This document shows positions 53,049 to 61,149 of a stretch of 64,000 bases of DNA, in pieces. The position numbers and the translations under genes are program-made. The stretch spans positions 1 through 64,000 of the forward strand of contig CALZUA010000016.1 of the NCBI GenBank assembly GCA_945829235.1. Direction: 5' to 3'. The stretch is from an uncultured Clostridia bacterium. Lineage in GTDB: Bacteria; Bacillota; Clostridia; Oscillospirales; Ruminococcaceae. The notes below the pieces were generated by a model that did not search any database, was not told the DNA's origin, and was given only the letters and a program-made list of their open reading frames with translations. Position 1 is the stretch's first letter, and each line of letters starts with the position of its first letter.

Positions 53049-56000
53049 CACAATTCACCCAATTCTATCCACATTGCCGGACGAACGCCGTTTTGCTCCG
53101 TGTACAACTCGTTTTTCGAGATATTCCCCACGCTGTTGAGAATACAAACGCGCATTTCGTTGCCCAAATCCCTCAGCCAATACGGGTCGCCGAACATACT
53201 TGCATAGCTCGCTCCAGCGGGAAGCGTTGGCTTTACGGCTTGCTCGAGCTTTTTCTCACCCCACTCCGAGTAATCCGTCCGCAAAGTGCTTTTCGTGAGA
53301 TAACCAAACGCCTCCTCGCTGTTCAGGATAAACACTTTGTCGGTGGTTTCGGTATCGGCGAGAAGCGTTTCGGAGATTGCTTTCTTATCATTTGCGGTGA
53401 ACGCGCCGTTATAGAACGTGCTGTTAAGCCAGCTCCGAACGTTGCTGTCCTTCCAAGTCAACGCACCGTACGGCATAAAGTCAACCAGATATTTCGTGGT
53501 AACAAGCGCTTTCCCGCCCTCTCTTTTGAGGACAACCCACTCAAGCGGCTGATACTCGCCGTTCTTTCCCTGAACCCAGCCGCCGAACGTTATCACATCG
53601 CCTTGTTTGACATCACGCCGCTTTGCGTCAAGCGTTTTTGTAATCTGCTCCGAGGCGTCCGAATAATCGCCGAGCTCCGTAAACCGAGCAATCGCGTCAT
53701 CGTAATAACCCGTTTCGCGGAGCTGAGCCGCAAAGTTGTATTTTGCTTGCTTTTCAAGCTCTGCGGTATCCTTGTAACCGTCCAGCTTTTCGTAAATATC
53801 CAGCGCTTGACTAAACTTTTCTTTTGCGGCAAGGTCTTGTGCATACTGATATTTTGTTTCAACAATAAGCTCAGCCGCATTTGAATAACTGCCTGCACGC
53901 CCGAAAGACTTCAGCGCGTCCTCAAACTGTTTCTCGGAAAGCAACTTTTTGCCTTGCAGATAACAGGTTTCCTTGATTTTCTGAGCGGAATTTGAATAGC
54001 CGGAAATTTGCGAAAAATCATTCAAAGCTTCCTGATATTGCCCGTTTGTCAAATAAGAATTTGCGCGAAGATATGTTGTTTCCGTAACCTTAGCCTCGCT
54101 GTCCCGATAACCGCCAAGGCTTTTGAAAATATTCAGCGCAGACGAATAATCCTTGTTCTCGCTCAGTTGGCAGGCGCGTTTATACAGACATTCATTTGCA
54201 CGCTCGGGGCTGTCCGAAAACTCGCCCAGTGCTGAAAACATCTGCGCGGCTTGCTCGAAGCCGCCGCTTTTCTCGGTCTGCTCGGCAACACCGTATTTTG
54301 AACGGAGCAGATATTCTTTGCTTTGGCTGTAATCACCGAGCACCTCAAACGCGGCTTCCGCCTTAGCGAAACTGCCGTTTTCGTACAATTGCACAGCCTT
54401 TTTGTACTGCGCGAGAATGAGCTTTTCCGATGCGTCCGAGTAATCGCCAAGCTCGGTGTATTCAACAATTGCTCGGTCAAAGTTTCCGTTTGCGAGATAA
54501 TCCTCCGCTGACTTGTAACGATTTGAGAGCGAAACACTGCACGAGATATTCACCGCCGCGATTATTCCTCCGGCAAGGCAAGCCGCTCCCGCACCCGAAA
54601 TCAGAGTGATTTTCTTAGCTTTTTTGCGGCGAGCCTTCTTTGCCGCTTCAGCCGCTTCTCTTTGAGCAACCTCTTGAGCCTCTTTTTCATCAATTTCGGC
54701 GATTATCGAATTACACCGTTTAACCAGCTCGCCGCTGTTCTTATAGCCGCCAAGCCGCTCCAACAGCGACATTGCTTCAAGATAAACCGACTTTCCGCCC
54801 TTGTTTTCAAGCAACTTAACCGCTTGATTATACAAGCTCTCGTTTTGCTCCGAAACCTTTTTCTCGGAAATCTCGGCGGCTCTTTTACGGGCAAACGCCG
54901 CCTTGTCCATACTGTCCGCATAGTTTGCGATGCTGTCGAAGCGCTTTGCAATCGCAAGAAACTGCGACTCGTTGTAAGCGTTTTCCAGTTCACGGGAAAA
55001 CGTTTGGTATCGGCATAACGCAAGCTCGTCTTCAAGCCACATTCGCAAATTCTCATCACCGAAGCGCACTGCCTTTGAATAGTTCCCCGAAACCGAAAAA
55101 TCCTCTCGGCACTCGTGGAGTTTATCCTCCGAGGGAATATGAAATTCCGCGAAGAGCTTTATGAGATAGGCACGCGCGTTTTCGGGAGATGAGTTGAGAA
55201 CAGTTTCGCAAAGCTCGTCCGCTCTCGCGAAGTCACCGTCCTCCAGAAACAGCTCGGCTCTGCGAAGCAAGCCCGAGGTATCGGCAGGCAGGTCGGGACT
55301 TTTCGTTTCGGCAGTTTTTGCGGGAGCTTTTGCAAGAATTTTTCGGATACCGCGGATAAGCTCCTCCTCAAAATCGGGCGTTGCCATATCAAAGGCTTGG
55401 AGGTGGTTAAATTCATCGGGAAGGTGCTCCTTCAACATTCCCTTGTAAAGCGGAATGAGCATACCCTCGCCGTTTTCGGTCACGCGCGCAAGATATCTGC
55501 TCCATTCATTTTTCACCCACACAGCGTTTATATTATCGGGAGTTGTCCCGACAACAAGCATCAGCTTTGCGGAATTTAACGCGGCGAAAATGTACGGTTC
55601 ATACTCCGTACCCGCCTTGTTCTCAAGGGTAACGCGTGAAAAGAACACCCGCCAGCCCTCAGCCGAGAGCGCTCTGTAAAGCTTTGCGGCAAGAACGGAA
55701 TCCTCGGTGCGTCTGCCGTCCTTGTCGGTTTCCTTGTAGCAAATAAAGATATCATAAGGCTTCTCGTTGAGCGAAACCGAGAGAATACTGTCCCTTAACT
55801 CATTGAGCTTTTGCGCTTCTAATATGTATAATCTCCGCTGGTCACCGTTTGGAGCAAGACTCACTGCCTTGCGGTAATCCTCGTCATCGATAACCGAGGT
55901 ATATTGTATTCTGTTTATTGTGGGAACTCGCTTGTGAGAGCGCGGTTCTTCGACATACTCCACCCCGAAACGGCAAAGCACCATAGCCCAATAAACATCG

Positions 56001-56224
56001 GGCTCATCGGGGCAAAGCACAGAAATCTGCTTATAGACCGACATTGCGCGGTCGTATTCACCCGCGCGGCGCATACTGTCGGCACGTTCCCACAGAAGTG
56101 CTTTTTCGTCAAAATCAAGAATAGGAACGGTCTGCTGAACACCGCAGTATTCACATTTGCATACCGAAAAGCCCGGCTTAATCTCAAGCCGCGCTCCGCA
56201 ACACCTACACAATAATACAGCCAT
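53048..56224 (-). CDS. TIR-repeat-DUF6273 transmembrane protein
   Basis: A 1058-residue protein. Zinc ribbon (CRCCG and CKCEYCG, 1-35), TPR-like segment (40-90), TIR domain (about 157-290) with YDIFICYKETD, FFSRVTLENKAGTEYEPYIF, LMLVVGT and WVKNEW, where Glu240 fits the NAD-cleaving glutamate of catalytic TIR domains. After more helices comes a run of basic residues (KKARRKKAKK) and one transmembrane helix (about 590-615), placing TIR inside and the rest outside. The outer part has about eight 36-residue repeats (ELGDYSDASE, VLGDYSQSKE and so on) and a C-terminal DUF6273 domain (VITFGGWVQ, NVRSWLNSTFYN, RPAMWIEL). First gene of a two-gene operon. It reads like a receptor: outer sensor, inner TIR effector. 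Confidence 0.87.
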   Translation of the reverse strand: MAVLLCRCCGARLEIKPGFSVCKCEYCGVQQTVPILDFDEKALLWERADSMRRAGEYDRAMSVYKQISVLCPDEPDVYWAMVLCRFGVEYVEEPRSHKRVPTINRIQYTSVIDDEDYRKAVSLAPNGDQRRLYILEAQKLNELRDSILSVSLNEKPYDIFICYKETDKDGRRTEDSVLAAKLYRALSAEGWRVFFSRVTLENKAGTEYEPYIFAALNSAKLMLVVGTTPDNINAVWVKNEWSRYLARVTENGEGMLIPLYKGMLKEHLPDEFNHLQAFDMATPDFEEELIRGIRKILAKAPAKTAETKSPDLPADTSGLLRRAELFLEDGDFARADELCETVLNSSPENARAYLIKLFAEFHIPSEDKLHECREDFSVSGNYSKAVRFGDENLRMWLEDELALCRYQTFSRELENAYNESQFLAIAKRFDSIANYADSMDKAAFARKRAAEISEKKVSEQNESLYNQAVKLLENKGGKSVYLEAMSLLERLGGYKNSGELVKRCNSIIAEIDEKEAQEVAQREAAEAAKKARRKKAKKITLISGAGAACLAGGIIAAVNISCSVSLSNRYKSAEDYLANGNFDRAIVEYTELGDYSDASEKLILAQYKKAVQLYENGSFAKAEAAFEVLGDYSQSKEYLLRSKYGVAEQTEKSGGFEQAAQMFSALGEFSDSPERANECLYKRACQLSENKDYSSALNIFKSLGGYRDSEAKVTETTYLRANSYLTNGQYQEALNDFSQISGYSNSAQKIKETCYLQGKKLLSEKQFEDALKSFGRAGSYSNAAELIVETKYQYAQDLAAKEKFSQALDIYEKLDGYKDTAELEKQAKYNFAAQLRETGYYDDAIARFTELGDYSDASEQITKTLDAKRRDVKQGDVITFGGWVQGKNGEYQPLEWVVLKREGGKALVTTKYLVDFMPYGALTWKDSNVRSWLNSTFYNGAFTANDKKAISETLLADTETTDKVFILNSEEAFGYLTKSTLRTDYSEWGEKKLEQAVKPTLPAGASYASMFGDPYWLRDLGNEMRVCILNSVGNISKNELYTEQNGVRPAMWIELGEL

Positions 56225-56313
56225 AACTACAACCTCGTTTCGTAATTTGTATAATAAAATTTTTTGATAAATTATTTTTGTAATAAGTATTTATAATTTC
56301 TATGGTTTATTGT

Positions 56314-56342
56314 ATTATATCATATAAATACGTCACTGTCAA
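56314..56342 (-). promoter_or_regulatory. sigma-A promoter of the TIR operon
   Basis: Minus strand TTGACA (56342-56337), 17 bp, TATAAT (56319-56314). The leader to the start codon is about 85 nt. Confidence 0.85.
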
Positions 56343-56405
56343 GATTTGTTTGCGGAATAACTGAAATCAAATTGTAACCATACCTGAGATAATTCCCGTC
56401 ACAAA

Positions 56406-56467
56406 GCCGCGGTAAATGCCCCCCCGCTAACAATGCGCGGCATTTCCCGATTTCGCGGCAATTTTTT
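56406..56467 (+). other. long intergenic stem-loop with T tract
   Basis: GCCGCG-GT-AAATGCC (56406-56420) pairs with GGCATTT (56439-56445) and CGCGGC (56454-56459), followed by AATTTTTT. It resembles the 3' end of a small RNA on the plus strand, but I see no good promoter for one within the 60 bp to its left. The rest of the gap 56225-56608 holds only the two promoters. Confidence 0.45.
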
Positions 56468-56535
56468 CGATATCGTCCGGCTTTCAGCAAGGTCTATGCA
56501 AGTCCCCGCAACAGATTTTTTCGTGAAATAACACC

Positions 56536-56564
56536 TTGAAAATGCTCATACAATATGTTATAAT
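56536..56564 (+). promoter_or_regulatory. sigma-A promoter of the MutS-like gene
   Basis: TTGAAA (56536-56541), 17 bp, TATAAT (56559-56564), 45 bp before the start codon. Confidence 0.75.
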
Positions 56565-56608
56565 ATGGTAAAGCACGCAAAGTCCGGAGGATTATGGAGG
56601 GCAATACT

Positions 56609-58330
56609 ATGAATAACATTGGCTCATTCAGCATACTGTACCCCGACTGCAACAATATCCGCTGTACAAGACTTACACAAACGGCGTGTCACGACATCGG
56701 TCTTGACAGCGTATGCAACAAGATTACCGAAGACGTTAAGGAACAGCATTTGATAATGAACGTCTTATCCGAAATGACCTCTGATACCGATACGATGGTT
56801 TACCGTCGGGACGTTTTTGCTGACCTGCTTCGTCTTCCGCAACTCAGAAAGCGCCTGACCGAATTATTCGATAAAGTGGAATTTATCCGCGAATACGGGA
56901 TAATGCACATTGAATCCGATGATAAGCTCGGGCTTTGGCACCTTATGCACCGCCTTGAAGAGCTGAACGATTACATCAAGTGCGTTGAGGAGATGAAGGA
57001 GTGCCTTGAGGGAGCGGATATCACATCTGCGGGACTTATTGCGTTCAGGGAGCATATTGACGAGCTGTATAACGACGCGTGCTTTGCGGAAATGAAAAAG
57101 GATATTGCCGCCCTGAAAGTGGAAACATCGGACGTCCGAAGCGTAACAATCGGAATTAACGTTAACGAGCGCTTTGAAGCGGTAAGTATGGGGCTAATCT
57201 CCATAAACGACAAGCCGTTTAAAAAGTCAAATATATTCAGCAATTTTGCCGACGCTGTTTCCCCAAAGGATAAAATTCATAACGGCACGGATTGGAACGG
57301 CGATATGCACTATCACGTTGTTGAACAGAGAAAGGACGCAAGCTACTTTGCTTTTCTCGAAAAGGCGGCTTCGGTATGGGCTGACTCAAAAAGCCCGATG
57401 GACTTTAATACAAAATCAACACTTGTTGCCGTTCCCGAGGGAAACGGAGTTTTCAATCTCACCTTCCACATCGAAAATATGGTTAATAAAATGCTGGATA
57501 TCCTCGTGAGGAAACTTCGCGACACGCTCACAAAATATGCGTCCGTTGCGGTGATGGACATTTCCCGCCTTATCCCAGAATTTGTGTATTACATCAGAAT
57601 GGCGGAGTTTATTGAGGGTTGTATGGAGAAGGGTTTCCCGTTCTGCGAAGCGCAGGTTTCCGACAACAGCAGTTGTTCCATGAGTGTAAACGGCTTCTAC
57701 AACCTAAAACTCGCGATGAATATTTCCGACAAAAACGACATTGTTTACAACGACCTTGTGTTTGACGAGAAGCATACAATCTATATCCTTACTGGCGCTA
57801 ACCGCGGCGGAAAAACCACGGCTACGCAGGCAATCGGGCTGTTGTTCGTTCTTGCACAAGGGGGAATATATGTTCCTGCCGCGGAATTTTTTTACCGTCC
57901 CGTTGATTGCATATACACCCATTTTCCCGCTGACGAGGATAAAACAATGGACCTCGGAAGACTTGGTGAGGAGTGCATAAGATTCAAGGAAATCTACAAC
58001 AGTTGCACCGCAGAAAGCCTGCTGTTGATGAACGAAACATTCTCCACAACGTCCTTTGAGGAAGGCTACTACATCGCGAGAGATGCCGTGCGTGCGCTTG
58101 TGAAAAAACAGGTGAGAACCATCTACAATACGCATATGCACAAGCTCGCGGCAGATGCCGAAGAACTCAGCAAGGCAAGCGACAACGCCGGAGTTGCATC
58201 GCTTATTGTAAAGAGCGAGGACGGAAAACGCTCGTTCAAAATTGAGGCGGCGGCACCCGAAGGATTGTCATACGCTATGGATATCGCTGAGAAATACGGC
58301 GTTACATACGATATGCTTGTGGGCGAGTGA
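56609..58330 (+). CDS. MutS-like ATPase (core and ATPase domains only)
   Basis: A 573-residue protein. The C-terminal 190 residues are a MutS ATPase domain: Walker A TGANRGGKTTATQAIG, signature region DLGRLGEECIRFKEI, Walker B SLLLMNETFSTTS, and the H-loop IYNTHMHKLA. The first 380 residues are helical core/lever without the mismatch-binding N-terminal domain, and there is no Smr nuclease as in MutS2. Such short MutS homologues are common in Clostridia and have no settled function. I take the ATG at 56609 (GGAGG 8 bp upstream); an ATG at 56594 also has GGAGG but too close. Confidence 0.87.
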   Translation: MNNIGSFSILYPDCNNIRCTRLTQTACHDIGLDSVCNKITEDVKEQHLIMNVLSEMTSDTDTMVYRRDVFADLLRLPQLRKRLTELFDKVEFIREYGIMHIESDDKLGLWHLMHRLEELNDYIKCVEEMKECLEGADITSAGLIAFREHIDELYNDACFAEMKKDIAALKVETSDVRSVTIGINVNERFEAVSMGLISINDKPFKKSNIFSNFADAVSPKDKIHNGTDWNGDMHYHVVEQRKDASYFAFLEKAASVWADSKSPMDFNTKSTLVAVPEGNGVFNLTFHIENMVNKMLDILVRKLRDTLTKYASVAVMDISRLIPEFVYYIRMAEFIEGCMEKGFPFCEAQVSDNSSCSMSVNGFYNLKLAMNISDKNDIVYNDLVFDEKHTIYILTGANRGGKTTATQAIGLLFVLAQGGIYVPAAEFFYRPVDCIYTHFPADEDKTMDLGRLGEECIRFKEIYNSCTAESLLLMNETFSTTSFEEGYYIARDAVRALVKKQVRTIYNTHMHKLAADAEELSKASDNAGVASLIVKSEDGKRSFKIEAAAPEGLSYAMDIAEKYGVTYDMLVGE

Positions 58331-58365
58331 TAATGAAACCGCAGACAGATTTGAAGAATAAAAAC

Positions 58366-58404
58366 GCCTTGACCGTAACCGAAACTACTGTCAAGGCATT
58401 TTTT
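58366..58404 (+). terminator. bidirectional terminator between MutS-like and PadR genes
   Basis: GCCTTGAC (58366-58373) pairs with GTCAAGGC (58390-58397); T tracts follow on both strands. Confidence 0.8.
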
Positions 58405-58952
58405 CAGCTCAATTTCCCGAGCATTTCCTTTGCTTCCTCGCACCATTTAAGATATCCCTCGTATGTTTCAACGCCAAATGAAACCGTGAGATAATAGTAG
58501 ATATGGTCTTTGTTGTCAAGAACTTTTGACAGGTTTGCCTGATACATTTTCAGCATTTCAAGCGACGCGCTGATTTCATTTTCAAACGCGTTTATTGTGT
58601 TTATCGAGGTCTGTACGTCCGTAACTCCGCCAAAAAACAGCTTCAGCAGGGTTTCGTATTTGAGGTCGTTAACTGCCTTCGTGTCCTCCAGCCAAGATAT
58701 TAGCGCGTTTTTGCCGTCCGGTGTGATTGAATAACAGATTTTCTCACGACCGCCGCTGTTTTCGCCTGTATCCGCTTTTTGTACCAGACCATCTTTTTCC
58801 ATTGCACTGAGTGACGGATAGATGCTCCCAAAACTGCCTTTCCAGAAAAAACTTATGCTGTTATCAATGCGCTTTTTTATATCATATCCCGACAAATTTT
58901 CGTGCGCCAGCAAGCCCAGTATGACCATATCAATTTTTCTGTCCTTAGCCAT
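58404..58952 (-). CDS. PadR-family transcriptional regulator
   Basis: A 182-residue regulator with an N-terminal PadR winged helix (KIDMVILGLLAHENLSGYDI, FFWKGSFGSIYPSLSAMEKDG, GREKICYSITPDG) and a C-terminal helical dimer domain of the Vir_act_alpha_C type ending WCEEAKEMLGKLS. I take the ATG at 58952 (AAAGGAG upstream); it overlaps the flavodoxin stop by 8 bp. It is the third gene of the ferredoxin/flavodoxin operon and most likely represses it through the tandem repeats at 60186-60219. Confidence 0.93.
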   Translation of the reverse strand: MAKDRKIDMVILGLLAHENLSGYDIKKRIDNSISFFWKGSFGSIYPSLSAMEKDGLVQKADTGENSGGREKICYSITPDGKNALISWLEDTKAVNDLKYETLLKLFFGGVTDVQTSINTINAFENEISASLEMLKMYQANLSKVLDNKDHIYYYLTVSFGVETYEGYLKWCEEAKEMLGKLS

Positions 58953-59424
58953 TCTCAATCTCCTTTGCCAAAGCACACAGTATATCTTCGTTATGACAAG
59001 CCGATTCGTGGTTTCTGTCGGCAAGCGCCGCCGTGTGTTTCAGGTTCGGGAGCATTTTCCGAAGCCTTGCCACGCATTTGTCGTTATCTCCGCCGCCGCT
59101 GAGCGTAAATACAGCGGTAACCTTTTCCCTGATTTGCTTATTTTTCAACAACGTGTTGACAGCGGGAGCGTTTTTTCCCGCCCAAACGGGAGTTCCGACA
59201 ATAATTTCATCATAAGACGCAATATTAAGCGGCACACCCTTGATTTCGGGACGCATACCAAAGACTGCCTTCATACCGCCGATAATCATTTGCTTTCCCT
59301 TATCCGATGGCATAGGCTTTACCGTATCAATTCTGCACAAATCGGCGCTCAAAAGCCCCGCTAATCTTTCTGCGGCATTCTTCGTGTTATCGGTAAGCGA
59401 ATAATAGATGATAATTCTCTTCAT
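58945..59424 (-). CDS. flavodoxin-like protein
   Basis: A 159-residue FMN-binding protein: phosphate loop YSLTDNTKNAAERLA, then IIVGTPVWAGKNAPAVNT and FTLSGGGDND around the isoalloxazine. It opens MKRIIIYYS; ATG at 59424 overlaps the stop of the upstream gene (ATGA). It likely accepts electrons from the membrane ferredoxin encoded upstream. Confidence 0.9.
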   Translation of the reverse strand: MKRIIIYYSLTDNTKNAAERLAGLLSADLCRIDTVKPMPSDKGKQMIIGGMKAVFGMRPEIKGVPLNIASYDEIIVGTPVWAGKNAPAVNTLLKNKQIREKVTAVFTLSGGGDNDKCVARLRKMLPNLKHTAALADRNHESACHNEDILCALAKEIENG

Positions 59425-60161
59425 TTGTTTTTCCTCCACAAAAACTTGTATTTCAGCACACCCTTAGGACATTCGTCCACACATTCTCCGCACTGAATAC
59501 ATTCGGTGCATTTTGAGTTGGTGCCTTCTTCAACCATTGACTTTACATCAAGCCCCATCGGGCAAGCCTTGTTACAGCGATTGCAGGATATACATTTATC
59601 CTTATCAGCCTCGATATGAAGCTGAGGCAGATGCAAAAATCTCCCGATACTGCTCCCGACAACCATAAACGGCGCCATCCAGCAGATATAGTGGCACGCA
59701 CCTCTTTTGCCGCCGATAAGCGTGGGCAAAACGAGTATCAAAAGCACTCCGTAATAAATCACATAGTTGTAGATTTCCGTGACAGAAATGCCGTGGTCGG
59801 TCATATAAAAGAAATCTACGGTAACATCGTTTTTGCCCAGAATATATGTAACAATTACGCCTATTATCCAAAGGCTCCAGATGACATACTTTATTTTGTT
59901 GCGCCAACCGCCTTTCGCGGGTTTGTCGTTGCATCTGCCAAGACATTCCTGAAGCCCGCCTGCCGGACAAAAATAACCGCACCACACTCTTCCCGCAAAC
60001 ATTGACAGCACAAGCATTCCCATAAACACCCAAAAGCTTCCGTTCAGTATATGCTCAAATGCCGCCTGAATAATCAGATATGGCGACAAGTACCATATTG
60101 TAACGGGGAACAGCAAAAATGAAATAAAAATAACCGTTCTGCGAATTTTTTGTCGTTTCAT
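59421..60161 (-). CDS. NapH-like membrane 4Fe-4S protein
   Basis: A 246-residue membrane ferredoxin. Four to five transmembrane helices, two cysteine motifs at the membrane (VWCGYFCPAGGLQECLGRC) and a cytosolic two-cluster ferredoxin tail (CISCNRCNKACPMGLD and CTECIQCGECVDECPKG). AAGGAG precedes the ATG at 60161. First gene of the operon with flavodoxin and PadR. It may pass electrons across or along the membrane; relatives serve quinol or flavin reductases. Confidence 0.88.
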   Translation of the reverse strand: MKRQKIRRTVIFISFLLFPVTIWYLSPYLIIQAAFEHILNGSFWVFMGMLVLSMFAGRVWCGYFCPAGGLQECLGRCNDKPAKGGWRNKIKYVIWSLWIIGVIVTYILGKNDVTVDFFYMTDHGISVTEIYNYVIYYGVLLILVLPTLIGGKRGACHYICWMAPFMVVGSSIGRFLHLPQLHIEADKDKCISCNRCNKACPMGLDVKSMVEEGTNSKCTECIQCGECVDECPKGVLKYKFLWRKNK

Positions 60162-60185
60162 ACAAATTGCTCCTTGTATCAATTT

Positions 60186-60245
60186 GATATATCGTTTTGA
60201 TATATCGTTTTGATATATTATAACACGAAAAAGTCACTTTGTCAA
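60186..60245 (-). promoter_or_regulatory. PadR-type promoter/operator with three tandem repeats
   Basis: Minus strand TTGACA (60245-60240), 17 bp, TATAAT (60222-60217). Overlapping and downstream of the -10 box are three direct repeats of 13-bp period, each with the core GATATATC followed by AAAAC (60186-60193, 60199-60206, 60212-60219, the last imperfect). The spacing and position just after the transcript start suit a repressor, most simply the PadR protein of this operon. Confidence 0.75.
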
Positions 60246-60364
60246 GTATGAAATTCAAAAATTTTTATAAAAACTCTTGCAGTACCTTCGTGAGCTTCAA
60301 CCTCTCGATGAAATATCCGGCAACTTTCGCTCCCTCTCTTTCAAAATATCACCCCCTGCTATAC

Positions 60365-60405
60365 GATTTGCGTATGTGCGAGGATTTTGCTCTGCATTTA
60401 TTATA
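60365..60405. repeat. dispersed 19-bp repeat copy 2
   Basis: Exact copy of the 19-mer at 4308-4326, again followed by ATTTTG and TTTATTATA. Here TATAAT on the minus strand (60405-60400) stands just beyond. The DNA from about 60260 to 60400 could be the leftover start of a lost gene (GGGGGTGATATTTTG looks like a ribosome site with a TTG codon, but the frame closes after 15 codons). Confidence 0.5.
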
Positions 60406-60478
60406 ACAAGGTTTCACAGGCATTTTCCCGAATTTCGGGAATGGGTTTTCGTTTTTCGGGAATTTGGGTTAGAGAAAA

Positions 60479-60502
60479 TGCGGCAGATTAGGAACTGCCG
60501 CA
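60479..60502 (-). terminator. intrinsic terminator of the ABC/M56 operon
   Basis: TGCGGCAG and CTGCCGCA with an 8-base loop, followed on the minus strand by TTTTCTC, directly after the ATPase gene. Confidence 0.75.
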
Positions 60503-60506
60503 GAAA

Positions 60507-61148
60507 TCATCTCACTTTTTCGAGTTTCCCCTTATCCATCTCGCAAACGGTATCACACAAAACATCAATATCCTCCGCCGAGTACGAGGCAATCAAAATC
60601 GCCTTTCCTTTCTCTTTCAATGCAAGCAAATATTGTCGCATATCGGAAACACCGTCTTTATCAAGCCCGTTCATCGGCTCGTCCAAGATAAGCAGGTCGG
60701 GGTTTTCCATAATAGCCTGTGCAAGCCCCAAGCGTTGCCGCATACCGAGGGAGTATTTCCTTACCTGTAATTTCAGATTTGGATTTAAGCCTACCTTTTT
60801 CATAGCTTCCTTTATCCTGTCGCTGTCAATGCGGCGGTTAAGCCCTGCAAGCAACTTCAGATTATGATAACCCGAGTAGTACGGGATAAATCCCGGTGCT
60901 TCGATAATTATACCGATATTTTCGGGAAAGTCGCAGTCCTTTCCAACACGCTTTCCATCAACGATTATCTCGCCGCTTGTTGGTTTTACAAAGCCGCAGA
61001 TACACTTCATCAGCATTGTCTTTCCGCTTCCGTTTCTGCCGATAAGACCGTGGATTTTTCCCTTTTCAAAGCTGTGGGTAATATCTTTCAGAATTTCACT
61101 TCCCTTTATCGTCAGGGAGAGATTTTGAACCTTTATTGCCTCGCTCAT
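60507..61148 (-). CDS. ABC transporter ATP-binding subunit
   Basis: A 213-residue ATPase: Walker A GRNGSGKTM, signature YSLGMRQRLGLA, Walker B LLILDEPMNGLD, and SYSAE in place of the usual H-loop histidine (the position after IAS), which is unusual and may lower activity. It lies one base after the stop of the permease gene, with GGAGG before the ATG. It resembles ATPases of bacitracin- or lantibiotic-type exporters. Confidence 0.9.
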   Translation of the reverse strand: MSEAIKVQNLSLTIKGSEILKDITHSFEKGKIHGLIGRNGSGKTMLMKCICGFVKPTSGEIIVDGKRVGKDCDFPENIGIIIEAPGFIPYYSGYHNLKLLAGLNRRIDSDRIKEAMKKVGLNPNLKLQVRKYSLGMRQRLGLAQAIMENPDLLILDEPMNGLDKDGVSDMRQYLLALKEKGKAILIASYSAEDIDVLCDTVCEMDKGKLEKVR

Positions 61149-61149
61149 A

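Noticed and set aside
51906..53207. 433-codon plus-strand open frame
   Set aside because: Antisense of the second TIR protein, whose domains are clear on the minus strand.
56236..56330. AT-rich stretch as a replication origin or att site
   Set aside because: No DnaA boxes, iterons or target duplications; it is explained by the TIR promoter and leader.
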